Source of the DNA: Micromonospora sp. HK10
Lineage (GTDB): Bacteria > Actinomycetota > Actinomycetes > Mycobacteriales > Micromonosporaceae
Reading direction: 5' to 3'
DNA length: 40,915 nucleotides
Assembly (NCBI RefSeq): GCF_000982955.1
Contig: NZ_KQ058816.1
Span: 1 to 40,915 of the forward strand
Below, in pieces: positions 31,844-40,914 of the stretch. The notes below the pieces were generated by a model that saw only the letters and a list, made by a program, of their open reading frames with translations, searched no databases and had not been told where the DNA came from. Made by a program: the position numbers and the translations under genes. The number at the start of each line of letters is the position of its first letter. Positions within the stretch are counted from its first letter, which is position 1.

Positions 31844-31948
31844 GCCTGCACTCAGCTCCACGGTGCCCAACTACCGGACTTCGGCGCATTCCCGACTCAC
31901 CCCGAAGAGCCGTGAACGCCGGCTCAGGTTAGGCAGCGCGTCGCAGGC
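31844..31948 (-). ncRNA. Candidate c-di-AMP (ydaO-type) riboswitch aptamer, degenerate
   Basis: On the minus strand a closing stem GCCTGC (31948-31943)/GCAGGC (31849-31844) encloses GAGCCG/CGGCTC, then CTTCGG-GGTGAGTC...CCGAAG, GTCCGG, GGGCACCG and AGCTGAG-TGCAGGC. The GGGGTGA(A)TC element and the terminal AGCT...GCAGGC resemble conserved parts of actinobacterial ydaO RNAs, which control cell-wall remodelling genes. The block CCGAACCCG-CAGCTAACCTCG is not intact, so this may be a divergent or decayed copy, or a different structured RNA. It lies 195 nt before the transpeptidase start. Confidence 0.35.
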
Positions 31949-32022
31949 CGGACAAGGTTTACCGGGCTCCGCGGAATGTGATTGATGCCAAGGTCGAAAA
32001 CCGGCATGTCGGCGTAACGGGG

Positions 32023-32814
32023 TCAGCCGACCTGGCGCTGTTTGTCCTCGAGGCGAGTGGTCGGCCGGGGCTCCGGCCGGGGCCCGACCAGACCACCCGC
32101 GACGGCCGCCCCGGCGATCAACGCGACCGCCGCCAGGTGCAGCAGCCGCACCCCTGCCGGCGCCGCGACACCGGCCGCCGGCAGGCCCGGCAGCACCAGG
32201 CAACCGAGCGCGGTGACCGGCAACGCCACCGCCCAGAAGACCGCGGGACGGGCCGGCGGCGCGGGCGGTCGTACCCCGTCCACGATCTCACCCCGGCGGG
32301 CGCCGCCGACGGCCAGGGTGAGCACCACGAGGCCGCCGCCCAGCGAGCTGATCACGTCCGCGAACTGCCACCAGTACAGGCCGGTCGCCGCGTGGAAGTC
32401 CGCGACGCCCAGCAGCCGGGGCAGCCGCTCGGTGTGGGTGAGCCGGTCCCACGCGACGTGGCTGGCCGCGCCGATCAGCGCGGAGCAGGTGGTGACCTGC
32501 CACGGGTGCCGGACGGCACCCAGCGCGGCGTGATCGGCCCAGCCGAAGAGGCGCCCGCCGGGCAGGTGCACCGCGATGCCGGCGATCACCCGGCGGACGA
32601 TCCAGGCGTACGCCAGCGCGACCGGCAGGCACCACCAGAGCAGCCCGCCGAGGGTGTGGGTGCGCAGCCCGGGGTCGAGCCGGGTGCCGGTGAACAGGTA
32701 GCCCACGTCCGGGGCGACCGCACCGGTGGCCAGCGCCACCCCGTCGAACCAGTGCGGGCGCCACAGCTTCAGCGGCAGCACCGGCGCCAGATGCGACGGG
32801 AAGGTGAGCGGCAC
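32023..32814 (-). CDS. DUF4184 family membrane protein
   Basis: A 263-aa integral membrane protein with about seven helices. The N-terminus 'PLTFPSHLAPVLPLKLW' with the conserved SH, then 'GAVAPDVGYLF' and 'SHVAWDRLTH', is the DUF4184 signature; the conserved His and Asp residues suggest a metal-dependent membrane hydrolase like the related YdjM/YbcI proteins, but no reaction is known. Start GTG 32814: TAACCT on this strand ends 7 nt upstream with no SD, so probably leaderless. Gap of 21 nt to the upstream HAD gene. Confidence 0.85.
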   Translation of the reverse strand: MPLTFPSHLAPVLPLKLWRPHWFDGVALATGAVAPDVGYLFTGTRLDPGLRTHTLGGLLWWCLPVALAYAWIVRRVIAGIAVHLPGGRLFGWADHAALGAVRHPWQVTTCSALIGAASHVAWDRLTHTERLPRLLGVADFHAATGLYWWQFADVISSLGGGLVVLTLAVGGARRGEIVDGVRPPAPPARPAVFWAVALPVTALGCLVLPGLPAAGVAAPAGVRLLHLAAVALIAGAAVAGGLVGPRPEPRPTTRLEDKQRQVG

Positions 32815-32821
32815 AGCTCGG

Positions 32822-32827
32822 AGGTTA
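32822..32827 (-). promoter_or_regulatory. -10 box of a leaderless start (DUF4184 gene)
   Basis: TAACCT on the minus strand, 7 nt before GTG 32814. Confidence 0.45.
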
Positions 32828-32835
32828 CCGCCAGA

Positions 32836-33534
32836 TCAGAAGTGTTGGACCAGGTCAGGGAAGGCGCCCAGGCGGATCACCCGGTGGTCGGTCGGGTCCA
32901 GCTCGTCGTGCTCCAGCACCCAGGTGTTCTCGTTCGGGATGAAGACCGCGTTCATCCCGGCCGCCCGCGCCGGCCGGATGTCCGAGCGGGGCGAGTTGCC
33001 GATCATCCAGGCGGCGGCCGGGTCGAAGCCGTGTTCCCGGGCCAGCCAGCGGTACGTCTCGACGTCCTTCTCGGGCACGATGTGCGCGGCCCCGAAGTGG
33101 TGCAGCAGGCCGCAGGCGTCGAGCTTGCGCTGCTGCTCCTCCCGCTCGCCCTTGGTGAGCAGCAGCAGCTCGTGCCGGGTGGCCAGGTCGTCCAGCGTCT
33201 CCGCGACCCCGGGCATCAACTCCACCTGATGGGCGGTCAGCGCCGCCGCCAGTTCGTCGATCTCGGCGCGCTCGGCCGCGGTGGCCGGACGCGACCGCAG
33301 CTTCTCCAGACACTCGCCGAGGCTGCGCAGGAAGACCTTGCTGCCGTAGCCGTGCGCGACCGCGTTGGCCCGCTCGATGTCGTCCAGCACGGCCCGGATC
33401 TCGGCGCGGTCCAGCGTCGGGTGGTCCAGCCAGGCGAGAAAGTCGTCGATGACCCGCTCGAAGACGACGTTGTTCTCCCAGAGCGTGTCGTCGGCGTCGA
33501 AGACCAGTACCGCCGCGTCCCGGCCCCGTACCAT
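32836..33534 (-). CDS. HAD family hydrolase (phosphatase)
   Basis: A 232-aa haloacid dehalogenase-fold phosphatase. Motif I is FDADDTLW with nucleophile Asp13 and acid Asp15; motif II is LLLTKG; motif III Lys is in VPEKD; motif IV is GNSPRSDIRPA. A helical cap of about 80 residues follows motif I (C1 type). It should dephosphorylate a small phosphate ester in the cytoplasm. Its position before an alpha-glucan hydrolase gene suggests a sugar phosphate, but this is inference. Start ATG 33534 has GGGGGAGGGG; the frame continues 12 codons further without support. Confidence 0.9.
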   Translation of the reverse strand: MVRGRDAAVLVFDADDTLWENNVVFERVIDDFLAWLDHPTLDRAEIRAVLDDIERANAVAHGYGSKVFLRSLGECLEKLRSRPATAAERAEIDELAAALTAHQVELMPGVAETLDDLATRHELLLLTKGEREEQQRKLDACGLLHHFGAAHIVPEKDVETYRWLAREHGFDPAAAWMIGNSPRSDIRPARAAGMNAVFIPNENTWVLEHDELDPTDHRVIRLGAFPDLVQHF

Positions 33535-33645
33535 CGCGGACCCCTCCCCCGTGTCGTTGGACCGGGACACGCTACAGCGACCCGACGAGCGCGGCAGCCG
33601 GATTTACGACGGTCCGGCCCGGCGGCCGGGCGGGTGCCGCGCGGC

Positions 33646-36372
33646 TCAGCGGCGCAGCGTGAGGATCAGGTCGGCCACCAGGGCGGTCCAGCCGGTCTGG
33701 TGCCACGCGCCCAGCCCGGCGCCGTTGTCGCCGTGGAAGTACTCCGGGAAGCAGAGCAGGTCCCGCCAGTCCGGGTGGGTCTGGAACAGCTGGGCCGCAC
33801 CGTAGATCGGCCGCCGGCCCCAGCCGTCCCGGGTGAACAGCGAGATCAACCGGGCGGAGAGGTCGTCCGCGATCTGGTCCAGGGTCTTCTTCACCCCCGA
33901 GCGGGTCGGGTACTCCACCTGGAGGTCGTCGCCGAAGAAGGCCGCGTAGTCGCGCAGCGCGCTGATCAGCAGGAAATTGGTCGGCATCCAGATCGGCCCG
34001 CGCCAGTTCGAGTTGCCGCCGAACAGGCCGCTGGTCGACTCGGCCGGCTCGTAGCCGACGCTGAACTCCTGCCCGCCCAGGCTGACCGTGAACGGCTTGT
34101 CCAGGTGGGCCCGGGAGAGGGTACGCAGGCCGTACTCGGAGAGGAACTCGTCGGTGTCGAGCATCCGGGCGAGCAGCCGGACCACCTGCTCCGGGCCGAC
34201 CATGGACAGCAGCCGCTGCTGGCGGCCGTCCGGACCGAGCCGGCGGGCGCCGATCACCTCGGCGTACTCGGGGCGGTTGGTGAGGAACCAGCGCAGCCGG
34301 GCGCCCAGCTCGGGCAGGCGGCGCAGGGTCCGCGCGGTGAGCCGGGTGACCGCGGCCAGCGGCAGCAGCCCGACCACCGAGCGGACCTTCAGCGGCACCT
34401 TCGTGCCGTCGGGCAGCCGCAGCACGTCGTAGAAGAACGCGTCCTCGTCGTCCCAGAGCCCCTGCTCGTACGCGGCCGCCGCGATGTACGCGAAGTGCTC
34501 GAAGAACTTGGTGGCGGTGTCCACGTACGCCCGGTCGTGCTCGGCCAGCACGACGGCCATGTCGAGCAGGTTGAGCGCGTACATGGCCATCCAGCCGGTG
34601 CCGTCGGACTGCTCCAGCGTCCCGGCGACCGGCAGCGCGGCCGAGCGGTCGAACGGGCCGACGTTGTCCAGCCCGAGGAAGCCGCCCTCGAAGACGTTGT
34701 TGCCGCCGGTGTCCTTGCGGTTGACCCACCAGGTGAAGTTGAGCAGCAGCTTGTGCATCACCCGGGCGAGGAACTCGTGGTCCCGGCCGCCGTCGATCTC
34801 GAAGACCTTCAGCGCCGCCCAGGCGTGCACCGGCGGGTTCACGTCGCCGAACGCCCACTCGTACGCGGGGATCTGCCCGTTGGGGTGCAGGTACCACTCG
34901 CGCAGCAGGAGCAGCAGCTGTTCCTTGGCGAAGCCGGGGTCGACCCGGGCCATGGTGACGCAGTGGAAGGCCAGGTCCCAGGCCGCGTACCAGGGGTACT
35001 CCCACGGATCCGGCATGGAGATCACGTCGAAGCTGTTCATGTGCCACCAGGCGCTGTTGCGCCCGTGCCGGCGGCCGGCGGGCGGCGGGGACGAGCCGGG
35101 GTCGCCCTCCAGCCACCGTTTGACGTCGAAGTGGTAGAACTGCTTGCCCCACAGCAGCCCGGCGATCGCCTGCCGGGCGACCAGGGCCTCGTCGGCGGTG
35201 GCGGTGGCCGGGACGACGCCCGCGAAGAAGCGGTTGGCCTCGGCGCGGCGGGCCCAGAGCACGGCGTCGAAGTCGTCACCGAGCTCCGCCGGGGGCGGCG
35301 GGGCACTCGCCGGGGGCGGGGCGGTACGGGTCAGCCGCAGCCGGATCTGCCGCTGCCCGCCGGCCGGCACGTCCAGCACGTAGTGCAGCGCGCCCTTGGT
35401 CCCCTCCCGGTCCGGGTTGACGGTGTCCGCCCCGGTCACCACGTGGTCGTTGATGCCGTCCTTCGGGTACGGCGACCGGCCGGGCAGCCCCCAGAGCCGC
35501 TCGGCGTTCGTGTCGTTGTCGCAGAGCAGCGGGGTGGGCTCGCCCTCCCCCTCCAGCAGCAACTGGCCGAGCACCCGGTGCTCGCCGAGCAGCCGGGCGC
35601 CCGCGCCGGGGGACGCGCCGGCCGGCGTGCCCACGATCCGGGGCACCCGGTCGCCGCCCGGCAGTCCCCAGGCCCAGGTGTTGCGGAACCAGAGCGTGGG
35701 CAGCACGTGCAGGGTCTCGTCGGTGTCGCCTCGGTTGGCCACCGTGATCAGGACGCAGAGATCGGTGGGTGACGCCTTGGCGTAGTCGACGGTCACCGCC
35801 CAGTACCGGTCGTCGTCGAAGATCCCCGTGTCGACCAGCTCGTACTCGGTGTCGTCCCGGCCGCGCAGCGCGTTGACCGCGACCAGCTCGTCGTACGGGA
35901 AGGCGGCCTGCGGGTAGTGGTAGCGCCAGCGCATCCACGAGTGGGTGGGGGTGGAGTCCTCGTACCACCAGTACTCCTTGACGTCCTCCCCGTGGTTGCC
36001 GCCGTCCCCGCCGAGGCCGAACATCCGCTCCTTGAGGATCGGGTCACGTCCGTTCCACAGCGCCAGCGCGAAGCAGAACGTCTGCCGGTCGTCGCAGACG
36101 CCCGCCATCCCGTCCTCGTTCCACCGGTAGGCTCGGGACCGCGCGTGATCGTGGGGAAAGTAGTCCCACGCCGTGCCGTGCTCGCTGTAGTCCTCCCGTA
36201 CCGTCCCCCACGCCCGCTCGGACAGATAGGGACCCCATGCGCGCCAGTCCTGCTCGCCGGCGTCGGCCTGGGCGAGCCGGTGCCGCTCGGGGTCGGGGGT
36301 CGCGGAGGTCGGACGGTCAGTGATCACCTGCACATCTTCGACGCCGCCGGGGTACTTCACCACAGCGGCCAT
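33646..36372 (-). CDS. MGH1/GH63-like glycoside hydrolase
   Basis: A 908-aa (alpha/alpha)6-barrel glycosidase of the GH63-like 'MGH1' group. The N-terminal half (to about 370) is a beta-sandwich supersandwich domain; the barrel begins near '[27 protein letters not shown]'. The likely catalytic acid lies in '[18 protein letters not shown]' (Asp) and the base in the C-terminal '[14 protein letters not shown]' (Glu). Relatives act on alpha-glucosides, mannosyl- or glucosylglycerate or glycogen-derived oligosaccharides; mycobacterial glucosylglycerate hydrolase is a much shorter (about 450 aa) relative. Start ATG 36372 lacks an obvious SD; a nearby downstream GTG is possible. Divergent from the debranching enzyme with 42 nt between starts. 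Confidence 0.85.
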   Translation of the reverse strand: MAAVVKYPGGVEDVQVITDRPTSATPDPERHRLAQADAGEQDWRAWGPYLSERAWGTVREDYSEHGTAWDYFPHDHARSRAYRWNEDGMAGVCDDRQTFCFALALWNGRDPILKERMFGLGGDGGNHGEDVKEYWWYEDSTPTHSWMRWRYHYPQAAFPYDELVAVNALRGRDDTEYELVDTGIFDDDRYWAVTVDYAKASPTDLCVLITVANRGDTDETLHVLPTLWFRNTWAWGLPGGDRVPRIVGTPAGASPGAGARLLGEHRVLGQLLLEGEGEPTPLLCDNDTNAERLWGLPGRSPYPKDGINDHVVTGADTVNPDREGTKGALHYVLDVPAGGQRQIRLRLTRTAPPPASAPPPPAELGDDFDAVLWARRAEANRFFAGVVPATATADEALVARQAIAGLLWGKQFYHFDVKRWLEGDPGSSPPPAGRRHGRNSAWWHMNSFDVISMPDPWEYPWYAAWDLAFHCVTMARVDPGFAKEQLLLLLREWYLHPNGQIPAYEWAFGDVNPPVHAWAALKVFEIDGGRDHEFLARVMHKLLLNFTWWVNRKDTGGNNVFEGGFLGLDNVGPFDRSAALPVAGTLEQSDGTGWMAMYALNLLDMAVVLAEHDRAYVDTATKFFEHFAYIAAAAYEQGLWDDEDAFFYDVLRLPDGTKVPLKVRSVVGLLPLAAVTRLTARTLRRLPELGARLRWFLTNRPEYAEVIGARRLGPDGRQQRLLSMVGPEQVVRLLARMLDTDEFLSEYGLRTLSRAHLDKPFTVSLGGQEFSVGYEPAESTSGLFGGNSNWRGPIWMPTNFLLISALRDYAAFFGDDLQVEYPTRSGVKKTLDQIADDLSARLISLFTRDGWGRRPIYGAAQLFQTHPDWRDLLCFPEYFHGDNGAGLGAWHQTGWTALVADLILTLRR

Positions 36373-36414
36373 TGTCGTCGTGGCGCGTTACACCTCGCGG
36401 CCGGTGGAGGAAAG
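36373..36414. promoter_or_regulatory. 42-nt divergent promoter gap of two glucan hydrolases
   Basis: Only 42 nt separate the ATG (36372, minus) and TTG (36415, plus). The gap has CGTTACACC at its centre, readable on the minus strand as a TGTAAC -10-like box, and GGAGG as the SD of the plus gene. CGTTACACAC recurs at 38361, before the next gene. Confidence 0.4.
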
Positions 36415-38358
36415 TTGATCGACATTCGGTTCGGACCGGGGGTCTGTGGCGACCTGGCCGCCGGCGCGTCCAGGGAGTGGCTGGTCACCGACGGGCGCGG
36501 CGGCTACGCGATGGGCACCGTCGGTGGGCTGCGCACCCGCCGCTACCACGGGCTGCTGGTGGTGGCCGGTCAGACCCCGGCGTCCCGCCGGGTGGGACTG
36601 GTCAGCCTCGATCCGGCGGTGACCCTGCCGTCCGGGGCGCAGGTGCGCCTCGGCGCCCACGAATGGTCCTCCGGGGTGGTGGACCCGCGCGGGTTCGAGC
36701 TGCTGGAGCGCTTCGACCTGGCCGACGGGGTGCCCCGCTGGCGGTGGCGGGTCGGCGACGTGGTGCTCGAGCGGGAGATCGCCATGGCGTACGGCCGGTC
36801 CTGCGTGGCGGTGGTGCACCGGCTGGTCTCCGGCGGGCCGGTCCGGCTCGACCTGGCGGCCGCCTGCACCTGGCGGGACGCGCACGGCGAACGCCGCGCC
36901 GACGGACCGGCCCCGCGGCTGGACCCGGTCGCCGGCGGGGCGGTGGTCGAGGGGGCGTTCCGGCTGGCCGGGCCGGACTGGACGCCTGCGGGGCAGTGGT
37001 GGCTCGGGGTCCACCACCGGGAGGAGGCGGCGCGCGGGCTGCACCCGGACGAGGACCTCTGGTACGCGGGCCGGTTCTCCGCCTCGCTGGACGAGCCGGG
37101 CGCCGAGCTGTCGGTGCTGGCCTGGGCCGACGACCTCGCCGAGGAGCCGCCACCGGCGACCGCGCTGGTGGCGGCGGCCCGGCGGCGGCACCGCGCGGTG
37201 GTGGCCGCCGCGAAGCCGGCCGACGAGGTCGAGGCGACCCTGGCCCTCGCCGCCGACGCGTTCGTGGTCCGCACCGCCACCGGGCCGGACGTGGTGGCCG
37301 GCTACCCGTGGTTCGGCGCCTGGTCCCGGGACACCATGACCTCCTACGAGGGGCTGTTCCTGGCCACCAACCGGGCCGACGAGGGGCGGGAGCTGCTGCG
37401 GGCGTACGCGGCGACGCTGTCGGAGGGGATGCTGGCGAACACCGCCGACACCGGGCGGGTGGAGCACAACACCGTCGACGCCACGCTGTGGTTCCTGCAC
37501 GCGGTGAGCCGGCACGTCACCCTGACCGGCGACACCGACCTCGGCGCGGAGCTGCTGCCCGCGCTGCACGCCGTGGTGGCGGCGCACGTGGCCGGCACCC
37601 GGTACGGCATCGGCGTGGACCCGGCCGACGGGCTGCTCACCCAGGGCGGCCCGCCCGACGTGGCACTGACCTGGATGGACGCCCGCGTGTACGGGGTGCC
37701 GGTGACCCCGCGTACCGGCAAGCCGGTGGAGGTCAACGCGCTCTGGGTCAACGGGCTGGCCGGGCTCGTCGAACTGACCGGGCGCACCGGCGGGGACGCC
37801 GGCGGGCTGCGCACGCTGCACGACCGGGCGGCCGGGTCGTTCCGGGAGCGGTTCCCGGGGCCGGCCGGCTGGCTGCACGACGTGGTGGACGCGCCCGCCC
37901 CGGCGTACCCGCTCGGCGGGGCGCCGCACCACGACGACGACCTGCTCCGCCCCAACCAGCTGCTGGCCTGGTCCCTGCCGTACGCCCCCCTCGACCCGGA
38001 CGAGGCGGCGCTGCGCCAGGTCACCGAGGCGCTGTTCACCCCGCTCGGCCCGCGCAGCCTCGCGCCCGGCTCCCCCGGCTTCGTCGGCCGGCACCGGGGC
38101 GGCCCGGCCGAGCGGGACGCAGGCTACCACCAGGGCACCGTCTGGCCGTGGCTGACCGGGCCGCTCGTCGACGCGTACCGCCGGGCCGGGCTGCCCGTCG
38201 ACGACCTGCTGGTCGGGCTGACCGGGCACCTGACCGAGTACGGGCTCGGCTCGGTCAGCGAGACCGCCGACGGGATCGCCCCGCACGCCGCCACCGGCTG
38301 CCCGTTCCAGGCCTGGTCGGTGGCCGAGCTGCTGCGCGTCCGGCGCCCCCGCCGGTAA
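36415..38358 (+). CDS. Glycogen debranching enzyme (amylo-alpha-1,6-glucosidase, GH133-like)
   Basis: A 647-aa protein. The N-terminal domain (about 1-245) begins 'IDIRFGPGVCGDLAAGASREWLVTDGRGGYAMGTV', typical of archaeal/actinobacterial GDE proteins; the C-terminal (alpha/alpha)6 barrel (about 255-645) carries 'WFGAWSRDTMTSYEGLFLAT' with the catalytic Asp and 'GYHQGTVWPWLTGP'. It should remove alpha-1,6 glucosyl stubs from glycogen or a related glucan. The start is a rare TTG at 36415: GGAGG lies 4 nt before it, and conservation begins exactly at the next residue, while no ATG or GTG is near. It is followed by a hairpin and the GT4 gene. Confidence 0.9.
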   Translation: MIDIRFGPGVCGDLAAGASREWLVTDGRGGYAMGTVGGLRTRRYHGLLVVAGQTPASRRVGLVSLDPAVTLPSGAQVRLGAHEWSSGVVDPRGFELLERFDLADGVPRWRWRVGDVVLEREIAMAYGRSCVAVVHRLVSGGPVRLDLAAACTWRDAHGERRADGPAPRLDPVAGGAVVEGAFRLAGPDWTPAGQWWLGVHHREEAARGLHPDEDLWYAGRFSASLDEPGAELSVLAWADDLAEEPPPATALVAAARRRHRAVVAAAKPADEVEATLALAADAFVVRTATGPDVVAGYPWFGAWSRDTMTSYEGLFLATNRADEGRELLRAYAATLSEGMLANTADTGRVEHNTVDATLWFLHAVSRHVTLTGDTDLGAELLPALHAVVAAHVAGTRYGIGVDPADGLLTQGGPPDVALTWMDARVYGVPVTPRTGKPVEVNALWVNGLAGLVELTGRTGGDAGGLRTLHDRAAGSFRERFPGPAGWLHDVVDAPAPAYPLGGAPHHDDDLLRPNQLLAWSLPYAPLDPDEAALRQVTEALFTPLGPRSLAPGSPGFVGRHRGGPAERDAGYHQGTVWPWLTGPLVDAYRRAGLPVDDLLVGLTGHLTEYGLGSVSETADGIAPHAATGCPFQAWSVAELLRVRRPRR

Positions 38359-38374
38359 CCCGTTACACACCGGC

Positions 38375-38396
38375 AACCAGCGTGTCTCCGCTGGTT
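38375..38396 (+). terminator. Hairpin after the debranching enzyme gene
   Basis: AACCAGCG and CGCTGGTT form a perfect 8-bp stem with a 6-nt loop, 16 nt past the TAA stop. It may end or attenuate read-through into the GT4 gene. Confidence 0.5.
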
Positions 38397-38486
38397 ATCG
38401 ACCTCTGGGCAGGATGGGCCGCGACCCCCCGACGTACCCGGCGCGGTGCGGCGCGGGGGCGCGAGACACAACTCAAAGGGGGCCGC

Positions 38487-39812
38487 ATGTCAGCTGACGC
38501 CGCAGTGTTCGACCTCCAGCCCGCCCGGCACCAGCGGGTGCTGATGCTGTCCTGGGAGTACCCGCCCGTGCTCGTCGGTGGCCTCGGCCGCCACGTGCAC
38601 GCCCTCTCCGTCGCCCTGGCCGCCGCCGGCCACGAGGTCACCGTCGTCACCCGGCACGCCGACGGCGCACCCCTGGAGGAGTACGCCGACGGCGTGCGGA
38701 TCGTCCGCGCCGCCGAGGACCCGGTCCGCTTCCCGCTCGCCACGGACTCCCTGCTGGCCTGGACGATGGCCTTCAACCACACCCTCACCCGGGCCGCGCT
38801 GCGCGCCGCCGGCGTCGGCGGCTTCGACGTGATCCACGCCCACGACTGGCTGGTCGCGCACACCGCGGTCACCCTGGCCGAGCACCTGGACCTGCCGCTG
38901 GTGAGCACCATCCACGCCACCGAGGCGGGCCGGCACCAGGGTTGGCTGCCCGGGGAGATGAACCGCACCATCCACGGCGTCGAGCACTGGCTGAGCAACG
39001 CCTCGGCCCGGCTCATCGCCTGCTCCGGCTACATGCGTGACCAGGTGGCACGGCTGTTCGAGGTGCCGACCGGGCGGGTCGACGTGGTGCCGAACGGGGT
39101 GGACGGCCGGGCCTGGCACGCCCGCCCCCGCGCGGTCACCTCGGCCCGGGCCCGCTTCGCCGGAAACGGCCCCCTGGTCGGGTACGCCGGCCGGCTGGTC
39201 TACGAGAAGGGCGTGCAGCACCTGGTGCATGCCGTGCCGTCGTTGCGGCGACGCCATCCGGGGCTGCGGGTGGTGATCGCCGGCGACGGCCCGTACCGGC
39301 AGGAGCTGGTCGACCAGGCGCGGCGGCTGCAGGTCGGCGAGACGGTCCGGTTCGCCGGTTTTCTGGACGCCGGGCAGCTCCCGGCGGTCCTCGCCGCCAC
39401 CGACGCCACGGTGATCCCCAGCCTGTACGAGCCGTTCGGCATGATCGCCCTCGAGGCGGCCGCGGCCGGCGCGCCGCTCGCGGTGGCGGCGACCGGCGGG
39501 CTGGCCGAGATCGTCGAGCCGGGCGTGACCGGGGTGACCTTCCCGCACGGCGACCCGGACGCCCTGGCCGGCGCGGTCGACCAGCTCCTCGGCGACGAGG
39601 TCTTCGCCCGCCGGGTGGCCCGCCGCGCCCGCAGCATGGTGGTCGAGCGGTACGGCTGGGCGACCATCGCGGCCCGCACCGCCGGTGTTTACGCCACCGC
39701 CCGCCGGGACCACGACGGTTTCCAGGCGCGCCGGGCCGCCACCCTGCTGGCCGGGAACCGTTCGGCGATCGCCATCCCGGACGGCAATCTGCTGACCGGT
39801 GCCGCGAGCTGA
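38487..39812 (+). CDS. GT4 alpha-glucosyltransferase, Rv3032-like
   Basis: A 441-aa GT-B glycosyltransferase. The N-terminal domain 'VLMLSWEYPPVLVGGLGRHVH', 'DVIHAHDWLVAHTAVTLA' and 'LVSTIHATEAGRHQGW', and the C-terminal 'YVGRL'-type segment 'GYAGRLVYEKGV' with the E-x7-E motif in EPFGMIALEA, define family GT4. These segments closely recall mycobacterial Rv3032, an alpha-1,4-glucosyltransferase that elongates methylglucose lipopolysaccharide and contributes to glycogen. The donor is probably UDP- or ADP-glucose. Start ATG 38487 has AAAGGGGG. The neighbouring debranching enzyme and MGH1 hydrolase support a role in an intracellular alpha-glucan. Confidence 0.88.
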   Translation: MSADAAVFDLQPARHQRVLMLSWEYPPVLVGGLGRHVHALSVALAAAGHEVTVVTRHADGAPLEEYADGVRIVRAAEDPVRFPLATDSLLAWTMAFNHTLTRAALRAAGVGGFDVIHAHDWLVAHTAVTLAEHLDLPLVSTIHATEAGRHQGWLPGEMNRTIHGVEHWLSNASARLIACSGYMRDQVARLFEVPTGRVDVVPNGVDGRAWHARPRAVTSARARFAGNGPLVGYAGRLVYEKGVQHLVHAVPSLRRRHPGLRVVIAGDGPYRQELVDQARRLQVGETVRFAGFLDAGQLPAVLAATDATVIPSLYEPFGMIALEAAAAGAPLAVAATGGLAEIVEPGVTGVTFPHGDPDALAGAVDQLLGDEVFARRVARRARSMVVERYGWATIAARTAGVYATARRDHDGFQARRAATLLAGNRSAIAIPDGNLLTGAAS

Positions 39813-39891
39813 CCGGGGAAGGCCCTGACGGGCGATAGGTGCCGTCCGATCCGTTGGCTATTGTGGACCTCCACCAGCGGTGAGGAGAGCG

Positions 39892-40914
39892 GTGCAGCAG
39901 GTAGTGATCGCCGGCCGGTACCGCCTGCTCGAACTGGTCGGCCGCGGCGGGATGGGGCGGGTCTGGCGGGCCCGCGACGAGACGCTGCACCGCGAGGTGG
40001 CGGTGAAGCAGGTGCTGCCGCCGCAGTGGCTCGCCGCGAACGAGCGGGACGAGCTGCGCCGCCGTACGCTGCGCGAGGCCCGGACGGCGGCCCGGCTCAG
40101 CCATCCCAACGTCGTGCACGTCTACGACGTGGTCCAGGTCGACGACGATCCCTGGCTGGTCATGGAGTACGTCCCGTCCCGGTCGTTGCAGGAACTCGTC
40201 GACGCCGAAGGGCCGGTCGACCCGCGCCGGGCGGCCGGCATCGGGCAGGCGGTGCTGGCGGCGCTGGGCGCCGCGCACGGGGCCGGGGTGCTGCACCGGG
40301 ACGTGAAACCGGCCAACGTGCTGCTGGCCCGGGACGGCCGGGTGCTGCTCAGCGACTTCGGGTTGGCCGTCTTCGACGGCGGCGACGGCCGGATGACCCG
40401 GCCCGGCCTGGTCCTCGGCTCGCCGCAGTACGTGGCCCCGGAGCGGGCCGCCGAGGGGGTGTCCAGCGTCGAGGCGGACCTCTGGTCGCTCGGCGCCACC
40501 CTGCACACCGCCGTGGAGGGGCGCTCGCCGTACGCCCGGAGCACCGCGATGGCCACGCTCGCCGCGCTGGCCAGCCAGCCGCCGGATCCGGCCCCGCACG
40601 CCGGCCCGCTGGAGCCGGTGCTGGCCGGCCTGCTGCGCCGCGACCCGCGTCGGCGGCTGCGCCACGACGAGGCGGCCCGGCTGCTGGCGGCCGCCGCCGC
40701 CGGTGTGGTCATCCGACGCGTACCGGCCTCCGCGCGTCCGGACGCCGCCACCTGGGACGGCGCCGGCGCGGCCCCGCCGTTCGGCGGGCCACCGGGGGCG
40801 CCTCCGGCGGCCGCGGCCGCGGCCCCGGGCGGAACTCCGGCGGCCCGGCCGACCGGCCCGGCCGCGGCGACCGGCCCGGCCGCCGACGCCCCGCCGCCCT
40901 CGGCGGCCCGGTAG
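39892..40914 (+). CDS. Ser/Thr protein kinase without a transmembrane segment
   Basis: A 340-aa Hanks-type kinase. The Gly loop is VGRGGMGRVW (16-25), ATP-anchoring Lys39 is in VAVK, the catalytic loop HRDVKPAN has Asp137, DFG has Asp155, and 'GSPQYVAPE' and 'DLWSLGATLHTA' complete the domain (to about 270). The remaining 70 residues are Pro/Ala/Gly-rich and end at TAG 40912, two bases before the window edge. Most actinobacterial PknB-type kinases of this kind continue into a membrane helix and sensor domain; here none is encoded in frame. Start GTG 39892 has GAGGAGA; TATTGT at 39859-39864 may be the -10. Confidence 0.88.
   Translation: MQQVVIAGRYRLLELVGRGGMGRVWRARDETLHREVAVKQVLPPQWLAANERDELRRRTLREARTAARLSHPNVVHVYDVVQVDDDPWLVMEYVPSRSLQELVDAEGPVDPRRAAGIGQAVLAALGAAHGAGVLHRDVKPANVLLARDGRVLLSDFGLAVFDGGDGRMTRPGLVLGSPQYVAPERAAEGVSSVEADLWSLGATLHTAVEGRSPYARSTAMATLAALASQPPDPAPHAGPLEPVLAGLLRRDPRRRLRHDEAARLLAAAAAGVVIRRVPASARPDAATWDGAGAAPPFGGPPGAPPAAAAAAPGGTPAARPTGPAAATGPAADAPPPSAAR

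Noticed and set aside
31978..35772. A 1264-aa plus-strand open frame
   Set aside because: It lies across three clear minus-strand genes (DUF4184, HAD, MGH1-like) and has no recognisable domain.
36372..39812. A 1146-aa plus-strand frame ending in the GT4 protein
   Set aside because: Only the last 441 residues are real; the rest is an off-frame reading of the debranching enzyme gene.
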